A stretch of DNA of 64,000 nucleotides from BM003 sp963783695 (GTDB lineage Bacteria > Pseudomonadota > Gammaproteobacteria > Steroidobacterales > BM003). Below, in pieces: positions 53,725 through 61,686 of this stretch. Position 1 is the first letter of the stretch, and every line of letters starts with the position of its first letter. The stretch covers positions 310,001 to 374,000 of the forward strand of contig CAWAOM010000007.1 in the NCBI GenBank assembly GCA_963783695.1, read 5' to 3'. The position numbers were made by a program, and so were the translations under genes. Below the pieces are notes generated by a model. The model made no database searches and was not told the origin of the DNA. It saw only the letters and a list, made by a program, of their open reading frames with translations.

Positions 53725-54404
53725 GGTTGACTCCTCCATGTCATGCAGCAAGCTGGCCAGATCTTGAGATGCCCGCTGTGCTGCATTGCGGGCAACCAGG
53801 GGCATTTCGGCGGCAACTTCCCTGTGTCGTCGGAACAATCATTCGCCCGAGGCTGGCCGCGGGGAATTTGCCTTTCCTTGGCAGCAATCAGCATCTCGCG
53901 GTCAGGTTGGAAAGTCTATTCTGGCTTTTACCTAAAACCTTCCCGCTCATCGGCAGTTCTCATGCTGGCGAAAGACTGGCGGCGTCCGGCGCGCGAGCCA
54001 GCGGCCGGACCAGCCGGCGGGCCTGTCGGGGACGGCCCGTCTGCGGCGGACCAGCGCGAACCGTCCCCGCGGGTTCAGCCGCAAACGGCCTGCTTCGCTT
54101 CCGGTGTATCGTCGAGGACGCGTATCTAGGGACAGTGACCCTAACCAAGGACCGGTTCAGTCCTGCAGTTTTGTCAGTGTCCCTAAATCGCCGCTAGCGG
54201 TCAGCCTCCCGCTGATGATCGTGAGATGGCTATGGGTGGTCAGTGCTGAAACTCGCTCGAGAGGCATGATTGAGCAGCATTGGTTTGCTGCCAGTCCCGC
54301 TGCGGAACCGGTATTTGAAAGGACGGCATTCTTGGGCTAGTTTTTTAGAAGCGGCAATCGGGGGAGGCGTGGACTACCGTTTGAGAAACATATCACTGCC
54401 GATA
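53725..54404. other. Long gene-free region holding a repeat copy
   Basis: About 680 bp without a convincing gene. It contains a very GC-rich block near 53990-54100 and the palindromic repeat at 54128-54186, upstream of the cassette at 54405. Confidence 0.5.
54128..54186. repeat. Palindromic interspersed repeat, copy A
   Basis: 59 bp with imperfect terminal inverted ends (TAGGGACAGTGAC at the left, GTCAGTGTCCCTA at the right). About 75 percent identical by eye to copy B at 56266-56325, in the same orientation. Confidence 0.65.
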
Positions 54405-55364
54405 ATGTTTGCCCGGCTGCTTTTTTGTTTTGTGCTTAGCGGCCTGCCGCTGACAGGCGCCGCCGCAGTCGAGCCTGTGCTCGATCTCGGTCCGATTCGG
54501 CTCGACGCGTCTGCGCAGGAACTGCGCGCATGGCTTTCACGCGAGGGATTCCAGCGGACTACTTCGTCCAATCCCGACGTGGAGGCGTACGTGCGCCGGC
54601 TCGATCCGGTCGCGGGTCAGGGCGTCGGTTTCACCCCCCGAGGGGATCGTCTCGACTATGTGTTTTTCAATCAGGACGGTGTGCGTCAGCCGGCCGAAAA
54701 GACACTCAGCGATATTGAGGAAAAATATGGTGCGGGCGATGAGCCCGCCACGCCGGCCAGGGGGTTTGCCCAGCGAATTTATCGCCTTGATGACGGAGGA
54801 GTAACAGGCCGGATGATGTGGAGTGTGAAGCGCGGTTTTGTCGGTGTCGAGCTCTATGCCGACACCTATGGTTCGCCGGCTGAGAGCGCGCTCTCAGCCT
54901 GGGCGGCGGAGCGATTCCGGCAGTGGAAACTTCCTTTGCTGTTTATGGCCGGTGCTGGGCTGGGCCTGTGGTTATTGCTGCGGTCGATGCCCGTGCGGAC
55001 CCGCGAAGCACTGGCCGATGGCCTGGGCACGGTGCTGGGACCGGTGTTGAAGCTGCTGGAATTTTTCGGGTCGAGAGTGTTCGCGCTTTTCTTCGGGCTT
55101 ATCCTGGTGCCGCTGATGGTACTGTCGGGTTGTGCAGTCGGCGCAGGTGCATCTGAATTAGGCACCTCATGGTGGTGGGCCGCGGCCTGGATCGCCGGTG
55201 TGATCCTGGTGTTCGAGAGTCAGGACTCGGACGAATTCCGCTACGTGATACTCGCCGACCTGGTATTCGTGTTGACGCTGGCCGGCGTAGTGCTGCAGAT
55301 GATGTGGCTGGGTGACGATGCGGCAACCGGAGTCAAGTTGCGCGAGCTGCTGCCGGGACAATGA
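54405..55364 (+). CDS. Hypothetical membrane protein of a repeat-flanked cassette
   Basis: 319 residues. An N-terminal signal (RLLFCFVLSGLPLTGAAA) is followed by a soluble domain (to about 175) with GVGFTPRGDRLDYVFFNQDG, and then a C-terminal module of about four membrane helices. The start could also be TTG 54381. It is followed after 3 bp by the gene at 55368, so one operon is likely. No family recognised. Confidence 0.65.
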   Translation: MFARLLFCFVLSGLPLTGAAAVEPVLDLGPIRLDASAQELRAWLSREGFQRTTSSNPDVEAYVRRLDPVAGQGVGFTPRGDRLDYVFFNQDGVRQPAEKTLSDIEEKYGAGDEPATPARGFAQRIYRLDDGGVTGRMMWSVKRGFVGVELYADTYGSPAESALSAWAAERFRQWKLPLLFMAGAGLGLWLLLRSMPVRTREALADGLGTVLGPVLKLLEFFGSRVFALFFGLILVPLMVLSGCAVGAGASELGTSWWWAAAWIAGVILVFESQDSDEFRYVILADLVFVLTLAGVVLQMMWLGDDAATGVKLRELLPGQ

Positions 55365-55367
55365 GCG

Positions 55368-56030
55368 ATGGTGCCGGACAATATAGATAAAAAAGTATCA
55401 GACGCATCGGCGGGTGATGATCCGCAAACAGGCTTATTCGCATTTCTGCGCAAGTTGAGCCGGCGTGTCGACGCCCTGTACGAGCGGCTATCCGCACACC
55501 GCAAGTGGCAGATCGCCGGAGCGTTGCTCGCGGGCACGGCGACGCTACTCGGAATATTTACCGCGCTGCAGGGTCTTATCGGCAAGATAGCGCCGAGCAT
55601 CGTGTATGTAAGTCTTTACGATAACCAGGTCTACGGGACCGTTTACAAGGACGGCTATTACATCGATATGCTGCTTTACAACGATGGTGGCGGTGAAGTC
55701 GAAAGCGTTCGTTATGCGGTATTTGCGGTCGATGGAGACGGGCAGATGCAGTTGCTGGCTGAAACCGCGGAGCCGTTGTGGATGGACGGCCACGGTCAGG
55801 AACGGCCCAAGATCCAGCTACCGGATATTACGCAGCCGCCAGCAAGAGTCGTTTCCTGTGTCTGGCACGACGATTCGATTTTCGGTTTTCCGTATGTGAT
55901 CGGACAGGCCTCGGGCGAGGATCAGGGCACCGGTGAATTCATTTACAAGCTCGACCGCCGTCCGGTAACGGGTACGATGCGGGGCGAGCCGCCCGACTGT
56001 CAGGCGCTCGCGCGTAGCGCGTTGCGCTAG
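55368..56030 (+). CDS. Hypothetical single-pass membrane protein, cassette partner
   Basis: 220 residues: a polar N-terminus, one membrane helix (about 44-68, WQIAGALLAGTATLLGIFTA) and an extracytoplasmic domain with YDNQVYGTVYKDGYYIDMLL. It begins 3 bp after the upstream stop (TGAGCGATG). Family unknown; the coupled pair suggests a joint membrane function. Confidence 0.68.
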   Translation: MVPDNIDKKVSDASAGDDPQTGLFAFLRKLSRRVDALYERLSAHRKWQIAGALLAGTATLLGIFTALQGLIGKIAPSIVYVSLYDNQVYGTVYKDGYYIDMLLYNDGGGEVESVRYAVFAVDGDGQMQLLAETAEPLWMDGHGQERPKIQLPDITQPPARVVSCVWHDDSIFGFPYVIGQASGEDQGTGEFIYKLDRRPVTGTMRGEPPDCQALARSALR

Positions 56031-56205
56031 CCGGCGCCAGAGATTGCCCGGGCACACAAAAAACGCGGATTCCGTGACCCGGGTGCGCTGTTCATTACTC
56101 ATGCCCGGCTTCTGCCATTCCGATATTGCGGGCGGTGCCCAAACACCCGGTCCGCGGCGACGCATACCGGCAAGTCAACCTGATCAAGAACCACGGTATT
56201 TATCG

Positions 56206-56229
56206 ACAGTGATCTTAACCGGGAACCGG
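56206..56229. repeat. Partial copy C of the interspersed repeat
   Basis: ACAGTGATCTTAACC and the following GGGAACCGG match 19 of 24 positions of the left part of copy A (54133-54156). It ends abruptly, so it is a truncated or nested copy. Confidence 0.5.
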
Positions 56230-56265
56230 GGCGTATTCAGGGACTGTTTTTGGGGGCATGTTTTT

Positions 56266-56325
56266 AGGGACCGTGACTTCAATTAATAACCGGTCCAGCC
56301 CCGCGGTTTTAGTCAATGTCGCTAA
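56266..56325. repeat. Palindromic interspersed repeat, copy B
   Basis: 60 bp starting AGGGACCGTGACTT and ending GTCAATGTCGCTAA, aligned with copy A at 45 of 59 positions plus one inserted base. Same orientation as copy A. Confidence 0.65.
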
Positions 56326-56343
56326 GTAGTTCTGTCCCGGAAA

Positions 56344-56376
56344 TAAAAAAATGGCGACCTGTTCAGGTCGCCATTT
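56344..56376 (-). terminator. Rho-independent terminator of the PEP-CTERM gene
   Basis: ATGGCGACCTG at 56351-56361 pairs with CAGGTCGCCAT at 56364-56374 with a TT loop. Read on the minus strand, a T-run follows. Confidence 0.75.
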
Positions 56377-56411
56377 CGGTTGTATTGCAGAGGCCCGATC
56401 AGGCCGGCGTG

Positions 56412-57023
56412 TCAACGTCGTCGATGTCGCGAGGCCGCGCCCAATCCAAGCAGGCCGAGACCCAGCAGCGCCAGCGAGGTCGGCTCGGGAACCGGAGCGA
56501 ATGCCAGCTGCCCGGAGTAGGCGGTCGGCCGATCGGGGAATCGATTGGTTACGCCAAACACCTCGAGGATATAACGTCCCGCGACCAGGTCTCTCGCGAT
56601 GATCTCCCAGCGCTCGTCGCCCATGTCCATCGCACTGGCGATAATCATGCCGGGATCGATCGCACAGGTTGTCGGTACCGGGTCGGCCCCGCAGGCCGTG
56701 CCGCCGTTATCCGTCCACAGATTGGCGCCGAAATCGCGAACCCGGGTCAGCCGCGTAAAGTCCGCCGAAATGGAACCGTTGGCATCCGGGTCGATGTCGA
56801 ACACCCAGAAATCCTGGAACGGCGTGAGCACCGGCTCTTCGTCCTTAATGTCGGTGTGGTTGAAGTTGCCGTTGTCGAAATTTTCCGGGTTATACAGCCC
56901 GAGGTAGGTCGGGGCGTTCTGGTATTCGCAGCCTTCGCAAATGACGGCGGCATTTGCTGTGCTCAGACCTACAGCGGCGGCCGAAATGGCAACAAAGGCA
57001 GCTATTGTTTTTATGCTATTCAT
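56412..57023 (-). CDS. PEP-CTERM sorting-signal exported protein
   Basis: 203 residues: a signal peptide (AAFVAISAAAVGLSTANA), a secreted domain with CEGCEYQNAP and NFDNGNFNHTDI features, and the tripartite C-terminal signal: VPEPTSLALLG, then a hydrophobic stretch, then RHRRR. Such proteins are processed by an exosortase, which is not in this window. AAGGAGG precedes the ATG. Confidence 0.93.
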   Translation of the reverse strand: MNSIKTIAAFVAISAAAVGLSTANAAVICEGCEYQNAPTYLGLYNPENFDNGNFNHTDIKDEEPVLTPFQDFWVFDIDPDANGSISADFTRLTRVRDFGANLWTDNGGTACGADPVPTTCAIDPGMIIASAMDMGDERWEIIARDLVAGRYILEVFGVTNRFPDRPTAYSGQLAFAPVPEPTSLALLGLGLLGLGAASRHRRR

Positions 57024-57301
57024 TCCCTGTTTTCCTCCTTGCCGAGCGGTTTCCGTTTACCCGGGCTTTATTCTTAACATAATAGATGCAAGCAACATGC
57101 CAAAATTTTAATAAACAGATAAAACAATAACTTAATTAATTTTATGCAAGTAGCTGTTTAGGAATATGTAAAGAAATCCGGCGGAAATACTCCTCGATTC
57201 CGGGCAATACCCTGCTGTTTGGGACCCTGGTCTGTTGGCAGAAAGGCAGGCTTATTCGCTATCCCGACTGACGATCGATGGCCGGTGACCGGGATTAGAC
57301 T

Positions 57302-57772
57302 TCAATCGCATCCTTCGTCATCGTCATCGACATTGACCGCGACATCTCCGGTCGCAATGCGGGTGAGTTGCAGACGGGCTGCCCTGTCCAGTGCGTAGGT
57401 CAAAACAATATTGCTTCTCCCCACACCATTGCGATAAGTCGTCGTGACGTTCACCGCACCCGCGCCCGGGCGGGCGCCATGGATGCCGTTTCCGAAACGG
57501 ATCTCGCCGGTTTTCCTGTCCAGTGTGTAAACGCGTTCTTTGTTGCTCGCGCGGTCCAGATGCCTGGTTCGCTTCCACCGTTTCCCCTCCACGGCGACGC
57601 TGCGAATCGCGAGCGGAAGTATCTTTCCACGCGCCTTCACGACCGGAAGCCGGACCAAACCGGGTTTTTTTGTGCGCTTCGCGAGGTCGCCGGCGCAGAT
57701 AACGATCGAAGGGTTCTTGGGTTGCAGCGTCCGGCGCTTTTGAGAATTCGATGTCACGATTTTTGTTGCCAT
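57302..57772 (-). CDS. Small protein with baseplate-like beta motif
   Basis: 156 residues. A basic N-terminus (SNSQKRRTLQPKNPS) precedes VYTLDRKTGEIRFGNGIHGA and RPGAGAVNVTTTYRNGVG. That pattern (TGxIxFGxGxxGxxPxxGA with a following TYR) is known from phage-like baseplate assembly proteins. It ends in an acidic cluster (NVDDDDEGCD). AAGGAG precedes ATG 57772; a longer frame to 57829 exists. It may belong to the LysM locus on its right. Confidence 0.6.
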   Translation of the reverse strand: MATKIVTSNSQKRRTLQPKNPSIVICAGDLAKRTKKPGLVRLPVVKARGKILPLAIRSVAVEGKRWKRTRHLDRASNKERVYTLDRKTGEIRFGNGIHGARPGAGAVNVTTTYRNGVGRSNIVLTYALDRAARLQLTRIATGDVAVNVDDDDEGCD

Positions 57773-58204
57773 CGCCAGAGCTCCTTGCCGCCAATCGGTA
57801 GAAAAATCGGAGTACCTGTTCAAGAGCATAGCGGGATTTCGGGTCGTCGCCCGAGGCAGCCTGGACCGCCTGATGGCCTTGAGGGTAAATCAATGCCGCA
57901 TAGCAAAGCGTGAAAGATGCCAGGATAAACCTCGTCCGGATGTAGAGCGACGAGAGATCGGGGTCACCGGGCGACTCGTACCCTAGTGAGAACCTCAACA
58001 GGAAAGTTCTGGGTGTCCAGTAAGTCGGTTCTCATGGCGCAAGAAGTTTGCTGACTGGAGGTGTCGGGCGTACGCGAGACAGGACGGCTTCGTTACGAGA
58101 ACGCGCCACCGCTATGGATCAAGTCACTCGCCCTGCTTCAGATGCGCGCGCCTGTTCTGGGCCGGTCAGATGATGCCACTCATGCAGGTCTCGGTAATGG
58201 CTTC
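57773..58204. other. Gene-free region with an unsupported open frame
   Basis: A minus-strand frame from 57998 reads MRFSLGYESPGDPDLSSLYI but merges into the out-of-frame start of the 57302 gene, and it lacks a good Shine-Dalgarno. I do not call it. Confidence 0.4.
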
Positions 58205-59998
58205 TTAGCTTGCAAGCTTGTCCATTATTCTTCCAGCCAGAGCGTCCCGAAGTTTGCATTCGTACACATCCCTGTCGCCCACGACATCCCTCCACTTTTC
58301 TACCTCAACCTTCCAGGCTTGACGGGTAGCAGGCATATCAAGATCAGTCATTGTCTGACGCCATTCGGCAAACCATCGATCGCGTGCTTCTGCCAATTCG
58401 TCGTGTTTGCGAATCGCGTAATCTCGATCATTATATAAGGCGTCTAACTTTTCTGTTAATTCAGCGTTTAAGCCTTTTTTTAATGCTTTCCAGCGCAAAA
58501 AACTCTCGTATGATCCGTCAGATGATCGGTACACCGAATCCAGTTGGCTGATGTTGTCTTCGAGTTTTTCAATGACGCATTTCCAAGCCTCCAATTGGGC
58601 TTCGATGTTCTCTAAAGGTTCAAAACATTCGCGTAGTGGCAGAAACTCTTTCAGTTCAAAGTACTCTTCCGGGGCTTGTGAGACGAACAGTTTCTTGGCC
58701 ATGACCTTGAAACCGGTTTTGCGGGAGCCGGATGCTCGTCTTCCACCGCGAACCTGTTCCTGAAAGAGTGCAAAAACCATTTCATCGGGGAACCCGTCGT
58801 CTGCGGCAATGCGACCTGCCAGATAGTTGGAGAAGAACTCCCGCTCAAAAATCTCGAGTGCACCGCCGCCGAGTTTGGTGCTCACTGCACCGCTCTCCAG
58901 CTTCCGTCTTTGTCTGACGTCGGTGCGTAATGTGTCCTGGATTTTCTTTTTCGAGACTGTTGGATTGAGGGTAGTCCCTACGGAGTACATTGCGCGTGAG
59001 AAGCCCCTGCGTTCCTTTGCCATTTGAAAATGCTCGGCGTTGGGGTCGAGCTCTGACCAGTCAAGTTTATCTTCGACTTCCCTGAATCCTCCTCCCCCGG
59101 CCAGCTTCCAGGCAGCGCGATAGCGATTCTTTAGCCACCCGCCGAGCTTCCAGGTACCGACAGTTAGCCCGATTGCGGATGATGCCCCGAGAAGTGCCCA
59201 CCCTGCCGGTGTCATGCCTGATGCCGCGCCAGCAATTCCCAGCACAGCAGCGGTCGTGTTCATTGATTTTCTGGTAACGCCGTAGACATTCTTGCGAAGC
59301 GCATACGCAAGCAATTCTCTGTCAAGCACTTGCCTTCGTTGTTCCTCGGAGAGATTTTCGAGATCGATATTGGCATCTAGTTTCTCGTTTCCTCCCTTGC
59401 TTAACCTGACCAGCAGCGGATCTTCCGTCGATTCAAATCCCTCGAATAGTCTTTCGTCGTCCTGCTTTACGTGGCGCAGCTCGTGGATTCTGTGTGCGGC
59501 TTTTGCCACTTTGCGCGCATGTCTCAAGGCAGAAAAACCGCCTGTGGCATACGCTGCTGGCCCAGCAACGTTCGCCGCGTTGGCCAAACTCGCGGAATGC
59601 TTGACGATTTCGCCAGAACTCTTGGCGACGTTGGCTATGTGAACAAAGACGGTACGTTGTTCGTGGAAATCCAGGGTCTTACCGCCATGTGCCTCTTGAG
59701 CGGTCTTTCCAAGTTTGTATACGGCCTTGCCGCCTTGATGCAGCGATCCAATCAGATCCAGGACGGTGGCGGCAGTACCGATGCCCGAGATGGCATCCGG
59801 GCTTTGATAATTATTTTGATCCCCTGAAAATTGCGCGCGCAATCCGATGTCGGCGAAGGTTTGCGAACCCCCCAAGGGGCCGGACGGTGACCAATCAGGG
59901 CTATTTTCAAATAACTCCGCTACGGATAGCGCGTAGGTCCCGAGCCTTTCCCAGGTTTGCGGGTCGTTTGGTGCCGTATTGTCAGTGGCTCCATTCAT
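58205..59998 (-). CDS. 597-residue protein with central hydrophobic region, LysM-locus member
   Basis: Residues 1-245 are helical and polar with a Gly/Ala-rich patch (130-155). Residues 248-288 form two membrane-like helices rich in Gly/Ala (AAVLGIAGAASGMTPAGWAL, GASSAIGLTVG). The rest is charged helix, ending with a coiled-coil-like stretch (AELTEKLDALYNDRDYAIRK). ATGA overlap with the upstream LysM gene means coupled translation. It could be a pore-forming effector or a tape-like part; I recognise no family. Confidence 0.7.
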   Translation of the reverse strand: MNGATDNTAPNDPQTWERLGTYALSVAELFENSPDWSPSGPLGGSQTFADIGLRAQFSGDQNNYQSPDAISGIGTAATVLDLIGSLHQGGKAVYKLGKTAQEAHGGKTLDFHEQRTVFVHIANVAKSSGEIVKHSASLANAANVAGPAAYATGGFSALRHARKVAKAAHRIHELRHVKQDDERLFEGFESTEDPLLVRLSKGGNEKLDANIDLENLSEEQRRQVLDRELLAYALRKNVYGVTRKSMNTTAAVLGIAGAASGMTPAGWALLGASSAIGLTVGTWKLGGWLKNRYRAAWKLAGGGGFREVEDKLDWSELDPNAEHFQMAKERRGFSRAMYSVGTTLNPTVSKKKIQDTLRTDVRQRRKLESGAVSTKLGGGALEIFEREFFSNYLAGRIAADDGFPDEMVFALFQEQVRGGRRASGSRKTGFKVMAKKLFVSQAPEEYFELKEFLPLRECFEPLENIEAQLEAWKCVIEKLEDNISQLDSVYRSSDGSYESFLRWKALKKGLNAELTEKLDALYNDRDYAIRKHDELAEARDRWFAEWRQTMTDLDMPATRQAWKVEVEKWRDVVGDRDVYECKLRDALAGRIMDKLAS

Positions 59999-60639
59999 GA
60001 ATGATGGTGCTGCTGAAGGGCAGACAGCGTTGCCTGATCGAGTTCGCTCGTTAATTCCAGATCGAAGAACACTTGGAAATCCTCCACTGCGGCCACAGTA
60101 GCCTGGTCAAGTTCCCCATTTATGTCGCCGAGATAGAAGTCGAGGTTTCGTAATCGCGCTTGCGCGCCTTCGATTGTGTCAATAGGGTGAAGGTGCCCCA
60201 GATCGAGCTCAAACTCCAGAACCTCCTCCTCGAACTCCAGGTATACTTTTGCAGTCTTTGCAGTGGGTTCAATTGGCTTATCCAGAAACCCGGCACCGTC
60301 TGTTTTGCCGCGAATGAGAACACCATCGATGTCGAGTTGATACGGTTGATTCGCGTAGGGTACTTCTTCTTCGTCGCAAAGCTGTACACGCAGCCTTTCA
60401 GGTATCGCTTTGCGACGGAAACGATGACGTTCGTCGGTTGTCGCAGACTCGCTCCGGACCTGCTTAACAGGCACGTAAAGTTTGTCTCCAGGGTACAGAA
60501 TATTGGGATCAGTGCGCTTCGCCCTGAGGGCAGCGTTGTCGGGGTGTAACCAGACCGTGTCCGGTAATAAACCATGTGCAGCTGCGATGCTGGAAATGCA
60601 ATCGCCTTCTCTTACTTTGTAGTACAAGTGAGTCTCCAA
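59995..60639 (-). CDS. LysM plus peptidoglycan-binding protein, copy 1
   Basis: 214 residues: an N-terminal LysM (YYKVREGDCISSIAAAHGLL, DPNILYPGDKLYVP), a middle beta domain (about 80-145), and a C-terminal putative peptidoglycan-binding domain (ARLRNLDFYLGDINGELDQA, then VEDFQVFFDLE). No signal peptide is visible, so it would be exported by other means or act inside a particle. It is cotranslated with the 597-residue gene. A paralogue is transcribed divergently at 61005. Confidence 0.88.
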   Translation of the reverse strand: METHLYYKVREGDCISSIAAAHGLLPDTVWLHPDNAALRAKRTDPNILYPGDKLYVPVKQVRSESATTDERHRFRRKAIPERLRVQLCDEEEVPYANQPYQLDIDGVLIRGKTDGAGFLDKPIEPTAKTAKVYLEFEEEVLEFELDLGHLHPIDTIEGAQARLRNLDFYLGDINGELDQATVAAVEDFQVFFDLELTSELDQATLSALQQHHHS

Positions 60640-61004
60640 CCCGCTGGTATATATGATTACGCGCCATTTACCCGTTGTTATTTAGAGGGGTTGCCGACTA
60701 TGAAAATTCTATCATGGCGTGCCACCAGAAAAGGCGAATGCGTCGTTTCCCTGATCGCCATGAGTTTTGATGAAGGATGCGGGAGGCTGGCGCTTGGCCG
60801 TTTCTGCGCAGCCGGCTATGTTTCGCGCACATTTGTATCGCCCGTAGCGCCAAGCAGAACAGCGCGCCCTGGCAGTAACGTCGTACTCGCTGGCGATATG
60901 ACGGAAACCGGACGTTCAAAGAACTGACTTTTCTTCTATGATTGAGACAACCAAGAAGAACGCATGGTCCGGACCCGATCAGCCCGGACCGGGAGAAATG
61001 TGCG
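60640..61004. other. Shared divergent promoter region of the LysM paralogues
   Basis: About 365 bp. A 75-codon plus-strand frame (60700-60927, MKILSWRATRKGECVVSLIA) with GAGGGG upstream is open but has no other support, and I do not call it. Confidence 0.4.
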
Positions 61005-61643
61005 ATGCCGACAACTTACCGGGTTCGCGAGGGCGATTGTTTTGTCTCGATTGCCGAGGCCAGCGGTCATTTTTGGCAGACCGTCTGGTATCACGACGGC
61101 AATGCCGAACTGCGAAGCCAGCGCAAGGATCCGCATCTGCTGGTTCCCGGCGACATCGTCGAGATACCGGAGTTGCAGCGGCAAGAGGTTTCGGCCGCCG
61201 CTGATGCCCGGCACAAGTTTCGCCGCAAGGGAGTGCCGTCGAAGCTTCGCATCCGGGTGCTTCGCGAGGGCGAGCCGAGAAAGAACCAGCCGTTCCGGCT
61301 GGAATTCGATGGTCAGGCGGTCACCGGAAAGACCACCGGCGACGGGCTCGTCGAGGCGGAGATTTCCGGAACGGCAAAGAAGGCGAGGCTGCTGGTCGGC
61401 ACGGAGTATGACCAGGACATTTTCGATCTTGACCTGGGTCATCTCGAGCCGGTCACTGAATTAAAAGGTGTCAAACAGCGGCTGCAGAATCTCGGTTATG
61501 ACGTTGGTGCGATCGATGGCGACCCGGCGGCGACGGAATTCGTCACCGCCCTGGGTGAATTTCAGGCGAAGCATGAGCTCGATGCGACGGGGCTACTGGA
61601 TGACGCTACGAAAACGAAATTGGAATCGGTTTACGGCTGCTGA
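61005..61643 (+). CDS. LysM plus peptidoglycan-binding protein, copy 2
   Basis: 212 residues with the same plan as copy 1: LysM (TTYRVREGDCFVSIAEASGH, DPHLLVPGDIVEIP), middle beta domain with RLRPFRLEFDG-type strands, and a peptidoglycan-binding end (VKQRLQNLGYDVGAIDGDPA, then LGEFQAKHELDATGLLDDAT). GGGAGAAATG precedes ATG 61005. It leads into the large proline-rich gene 43 bp on, presumably one operon. No signal peptide. Confidence 0.88.
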   Translation: MPTTYRVREGDCFVSIAEASGHFWQTVWYHDGNAELRSQRKDPHLLVPGDIVEIPELQRQEVSAAADARHKFRRKGVPSKLRIRVLREGEPRKNQPFRLEFDGQAVTGKTTGDGLVEAEISGTAKKARLLVGTEYDQDIFDLDLGHLEPVTELKGVKQRLQNLGYDVGAIDGDPAATEFVTALGEFQAKHELDATGLLDDATKTKLESVYGC

Positions 61644-61686
61644 GCGGTAGTGCCGCAATCGGTCGCGGAAAACGATTAAAGGATGC

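Larger units (their letters stand above)
56031..56411. other. Gene-free region with repeats and a terminator
   Basis: It holds a partial repeat copy C (56206-56229), full copy B (56266-56325) and the minus-strand terminator at 56344-56376, with no gene visible. Confidence 0.5.

Noticed and set aside
57780..57998. Minus-strand open frame before the baseplate-like gene
   Set aside because: No convincing start and it runs into an out-of-frame region of a called gene.
60700..60927. 75-codon plus-strand frame between the LysM genes
   Set aside because: It has a possible Shine-Dalgarno but no domain or conservation visible; too weak to call.
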